A stretch of 6,614 bases of DNA from Acidimicrobiaceae bacterium. GTDB taxonomy: Bacteria; Actinomycetota; Acidimicrobiia; Acidimicrobiales; Salinilacustritrichaceae. Under the pieces are notes generated by a model. The model was not told where the DNA came from. It saw nothing but the letters and a program-made list of their open reading frames with translations, and searched no databases. Shown piece after piece: positions 5,205 through 6,614 of this stretch. The position numbers and the translations under genes were made by a program. How positions within the stretch are numbered: the stretch's first letter is position 1; every line of letters begins with the position of its first letter. The DNA lies in assembly GCA_003476595.1 (NCBI GenBank), contig DMTU01000035.1:761-7374 (forward strand), given 5' to 3'.

Positions 5205-6392
5205 ATGACGATCTCCGGACATGTGGCGGACGGCTTCGAGCCCGTCCGAGACGCCTTCGCCGACAACTTCGAGACCCACGGGGAGCTCGGCGCCGGCGTG
5301 GCCGTCTACGTCGAGGGCGAGCTCGTGGTCGACCTCGTCGGCGGGACCGCCGACGAGAGCGGCTCCCCCTACGGCACCGACGCCCTCCAGCTGGTGTTCT
5401 CCACCACCAAGGGCGCCGCTGCGGTCTGCGCCAACCTGCTGGCCCAGCGCGGCGAGCTGGACCCCGACGCCCTCGTCGCCGACGTGTGGCCCGAGTACGG
5501 CCAGGCCGGCAAGGAGGGCACCACGATCGCCATGCTGTTGGACCACCAGGCCGGCGTGCCCGTGGTCGACGACCCGCCCTCGCTCGAGGAGGTCCTGCAG
5601 GTCACCCCCATCGTCGAGGCCCTCGCCGCCCAGGCCCCCCTGTGGGAGCCCGGCACCGCCCACGGCTACCACGCCCTCACCTACGGCTGGCTGGTGGGCG
5701 AGGTCGTGCGCCGCATCGACGGGCGCCCCATCGGGCAGTTCTTCGCCGAGGAGGTCGCCGGACCGCTCGGGCTCGACTTCTGGATCGGCCTGCCCGACGA
5801 CCAGCAGGACCGCGTCGTGCCGCTCGTCCCGTCCCGACCGAGCGCGGACGACTTCGACATGGCCTCCCTCGACCCGGAGATCCTGCCGCTGCTGCAGGAC
5901 CTGGCCACCGCCTTCCTCGATCCGAACAGCACCACCAACCGGGCGCTCATGCTCGACGGCACCTTCCTGCTCGGCGGTGGACGCCTGGCGTGGAACCTGC
6001 CCGAGGTGCGGGCATCGCAGATCCCGGCGGCCAACGGGGTCACCAACGCCCGCTCGCTGGCCAAGATGTACGCGGCCTGCGTCGGCGAGGTCGACGGGGT
6101 CCGCCTGCTCGACGAGGACACCCTGCAGCGGGCGACCACGGAGCACAGCGGCGGCCGCGACCAGGTGCTGATCATGCCCACCCGCTTCGGGCTCGGCTTC
6201 ATGCTGACGTCCAACTTCTCGCCGCTGCTCGGCGAGCGCAGCTTCGGCCACCCCGGCGCGGGCGGCTCGCTCGGCTTCGGCGACCCGGACCACGGGGTCG
6301 GCTTCGGCTACGTCATGTCCAAGATGAGCTCGGGGCTGTCGAACGACCCCCGCACCCGCGGCCTCATCGACGCCCTGCGGAGCTGTCTCTGA
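5205..6392 (+). CDS. Serine hydrolase, beta-lactamase class C / EstB (family VIII esterase) type
   Basis: A 395-residue alpha/beta serine hydrolase of the beta-lactamase/penicillin-binding-protein fold; relatives are mostly esterases or lipases (EstB, mycobacterial LipE-like), not antibiotic-resistance enzymes. The nucleophile motif S-x-x-K is Ser66-Thr-Thr-Lys69 in VFSTTKG. LLDHQAG (111-117) is the conserved LL-x-H-x-x-G segment. Tyr155 in GYHALTYGWL is the second-motif tyrosine, with Tyr-x-Ala in place of Tyr-x-Asn. HPGAGGSLGF (349-358) is the third motif, with His-x-Gly replacing Lys-Thr-Gly. There is no signal peptide, so it is probably cytoplasmic. Start at ATG 5205, with TAGCGT 6 nt upstream. 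It is divergent from the phosphotransferase and converges on the zinc-ribbon gene 9 bp beyond its TGA. The natural ester or amide substrate cannot be read from sequence. Confidence 0.92.
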   Translation: MTISGHVADGFEPVRDAFADNFETHGELGAGVAVYVEGELVVDLVGGTADESGSPYGTDALQLVFSTTKGAAAVCANLLAQRGELDPDALVADVWPEYGQAGKEGTTIAMLLDHQAGVPVVDDPPSLEEVLQVTPIVEALAAQAPLWEPGTAHGYHALTYGWLVGEVVRRIDGRPIGQFFAEEVAGPLGLDFWIGLPDDQQDRVVPLVPSRPSADDFDMASLDPEILPLLQDLATAFLDPNSTTNRALMLDGTFLLGGGRLAWNLPEVRASQIPAANGVTNARSLAKMYAACVGEVDGVRLLDEDTLQRATTEHSGGRDQVLIMPTRFGLGFMLTSNFSPLLGERSFGHPGAGGSLGFGDPDHGVGFGYVMSKMSSGLSNDPRTRGLIDALRSCL

Positions 6393-6401
6393 GGCGGCAG
6401 C

Positions 6402-6614
6402 TCAGGCCGCGCTGACGTCGGTGGCCGGGATGCCGATGGAGACCTCCCAGGTCCCCCAGGCTCCGACGTCGACGGTGGGGTTCACCCCGCAGGACGTGCA
6501 GTGGCCGGTGGAGGTCGGCTGCCAGGCCGCGCCGCACTGGGGGCACGTGCCGGTGAGCATGGTGGAGCGGCGTCCGGCGCCGGTCTCGCCGTAGCGCTCG
6601 AAGGAGACCCGCCG
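6402..6614 (-). CDS. Zinc-ribbon protein, C-terminal fragment (N-terminus outside window)
   Basis: A minus-strand frame open from the right edge to TGA at 6402-6404, 70 codons with no start needed inside the window. It carries two Cys pairs, CPQC and CTSC, separated by 13 residues (GAAWQPTSTGH between the pairs plus flanks), as in a rubredoxin-like zinc ribbon, then a Trp-containing tail (VGAWGTWEVSIGIP) ending ATDVSAA. The region before the ribbon (RRVSFERYGETGAG) is basic. C-terminal zinc ribbons of this style occur in actinobacterial Tim44-like domain proteins, but too little is present to assign a family. Third-position GC is high, and the Cys pairs support a real gene in preference to antisense noise. 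It converges on the serine hydrolase with 9 bp between the stop codons. Confidence 0.65.
   Translation of the reverse strand, partial: RRVSFERYGETGAGRRSTMLTGTCPQCGAAWQPTSTGHCTSCGVNPTVDVGAWGTWEVSIGIPATDVSAA

Noticed and set aside
2308..5208. A 966-codon open frame on the + strand
   Set aside because: It lies antisense to four well-supported minus-strand genes. Such long stop-free antisense frames are expected in high-GC DNA, and its sequence (Val/Gly/His/Asp-rich, repetitive) matches no family I recognise.
4109..5266. A 385-codon minus-strand frame overlapping the phosphotransferase
   Set aside because: It is out of frame with the HGDFHFAN and VDWE motifs and is Arg/Pro/Gly-rich, a typical frame shadow.
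4863..6293. A 476-codon minus-strand frame under the serine hydrolase
   Set aside because: It crosses the divergent promoter and runs antisense to the hydrolase and in a wrong frame of the phosphotransferase. Both of those have clear catalytic motifs; this frame has none.
5205..6392. Beta-lactamase resistance gene
   Set aside because: It has no signal peptide, and the YxN and KTG motifs are changed to Tyr-x-Ala and His-x-Gly, as in esterase-type relatives.
1..6614. Search by eye for CRISPR arrays, tRNA genes, insertion-sequence ends and att sites
   Set aside because: No regularly spaced repeats, tRNA-like cloverleaf, transposase or integrase was seen; the only clear repeats are those at 633-702.

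Overview
This window is very GC-rich bacterial DNA with dense coding and strong G/C preference at third codon positions. Together with the gene families present (an Rv2466c-like DsbA-family protein, an ACAD10/11-type phosphotransferase with an acyl-CoA flavour, and start codons with no ribosome site), it suggests a high-GC actinobacterium. Acidimicrobiia (Iamia/Ilumatobacter type) is my best guess, but that is inference. There is no sign of mobile elements, phage genes, RNA genes or CRISPR.

Layout. (1) Bases 1-633, + strand: the C-terminal three quarters of an Fpg/MutM-family DNA glycosylase, cut off by the window edge. (2) Bases 634-706: a convergent intergenic region filled with palindromes, probably a bidirectional terminator. 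(3) Bases 707-5181, - strand: a co-directional run of five genes. In transcription order they are an APH/ACAD10-11-type phosphotransferase, a TetR-family regulator, a malyl-CoA lyase closely resembling the Chloroflexus/Rhodobacter enzyme (mcl), a second CitE/HpcH-type lyase or thioesterase whose GTG start overlaps the mcl stop by 4 bp, and a DsbA-family protein with a CPFA active site. (4) Bases 5205-6392, + strand: a serine hydrolase of the beta-lactamase/EstB class, divergent from the phosphotransferase with only 23 bp between the start codons. (5) Bases 6402-6614, - strand: the C-terminus of a zinc-ribbon protein that runs off the right edge and converges on the hydrolase.

How it may work together. 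The central pair (malyl-CoA lyase plus a CitE-like paralogue) resembles the Mcl1/Mcl2 arrangement that gives Rhodobacter sphaeroides its apparent malate synthase activity: acetyl-CoA + glyoxylate to malyl-CoA, then hydrolysis to malate. Citramalyl-CoA or methylmalyl-CoA cleavage are alternatives. The TetR gene lies directly upstream, and the 63-bp gap between it and mcl holds a -10-like TACGGT 8 nt before the mcl ATG, overlapped by a GACCG-N6-CGGTC dyad. That fits a regulated leaderless promoter. Similar TANNNT boxes lie 6 nt upstream of the DsbA-family and hydrolase start codons, and a weaker one lies 7 nt upstream of the phosphotransferase start, so leaderless transcription may be common here. 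No wholly new system is evident. The least explained points are the lyase pair with an Asp-to-Asn change in the second enzyme, the CPFA DsbA protein, and the repeated GACCG/CGGTC palindromes.
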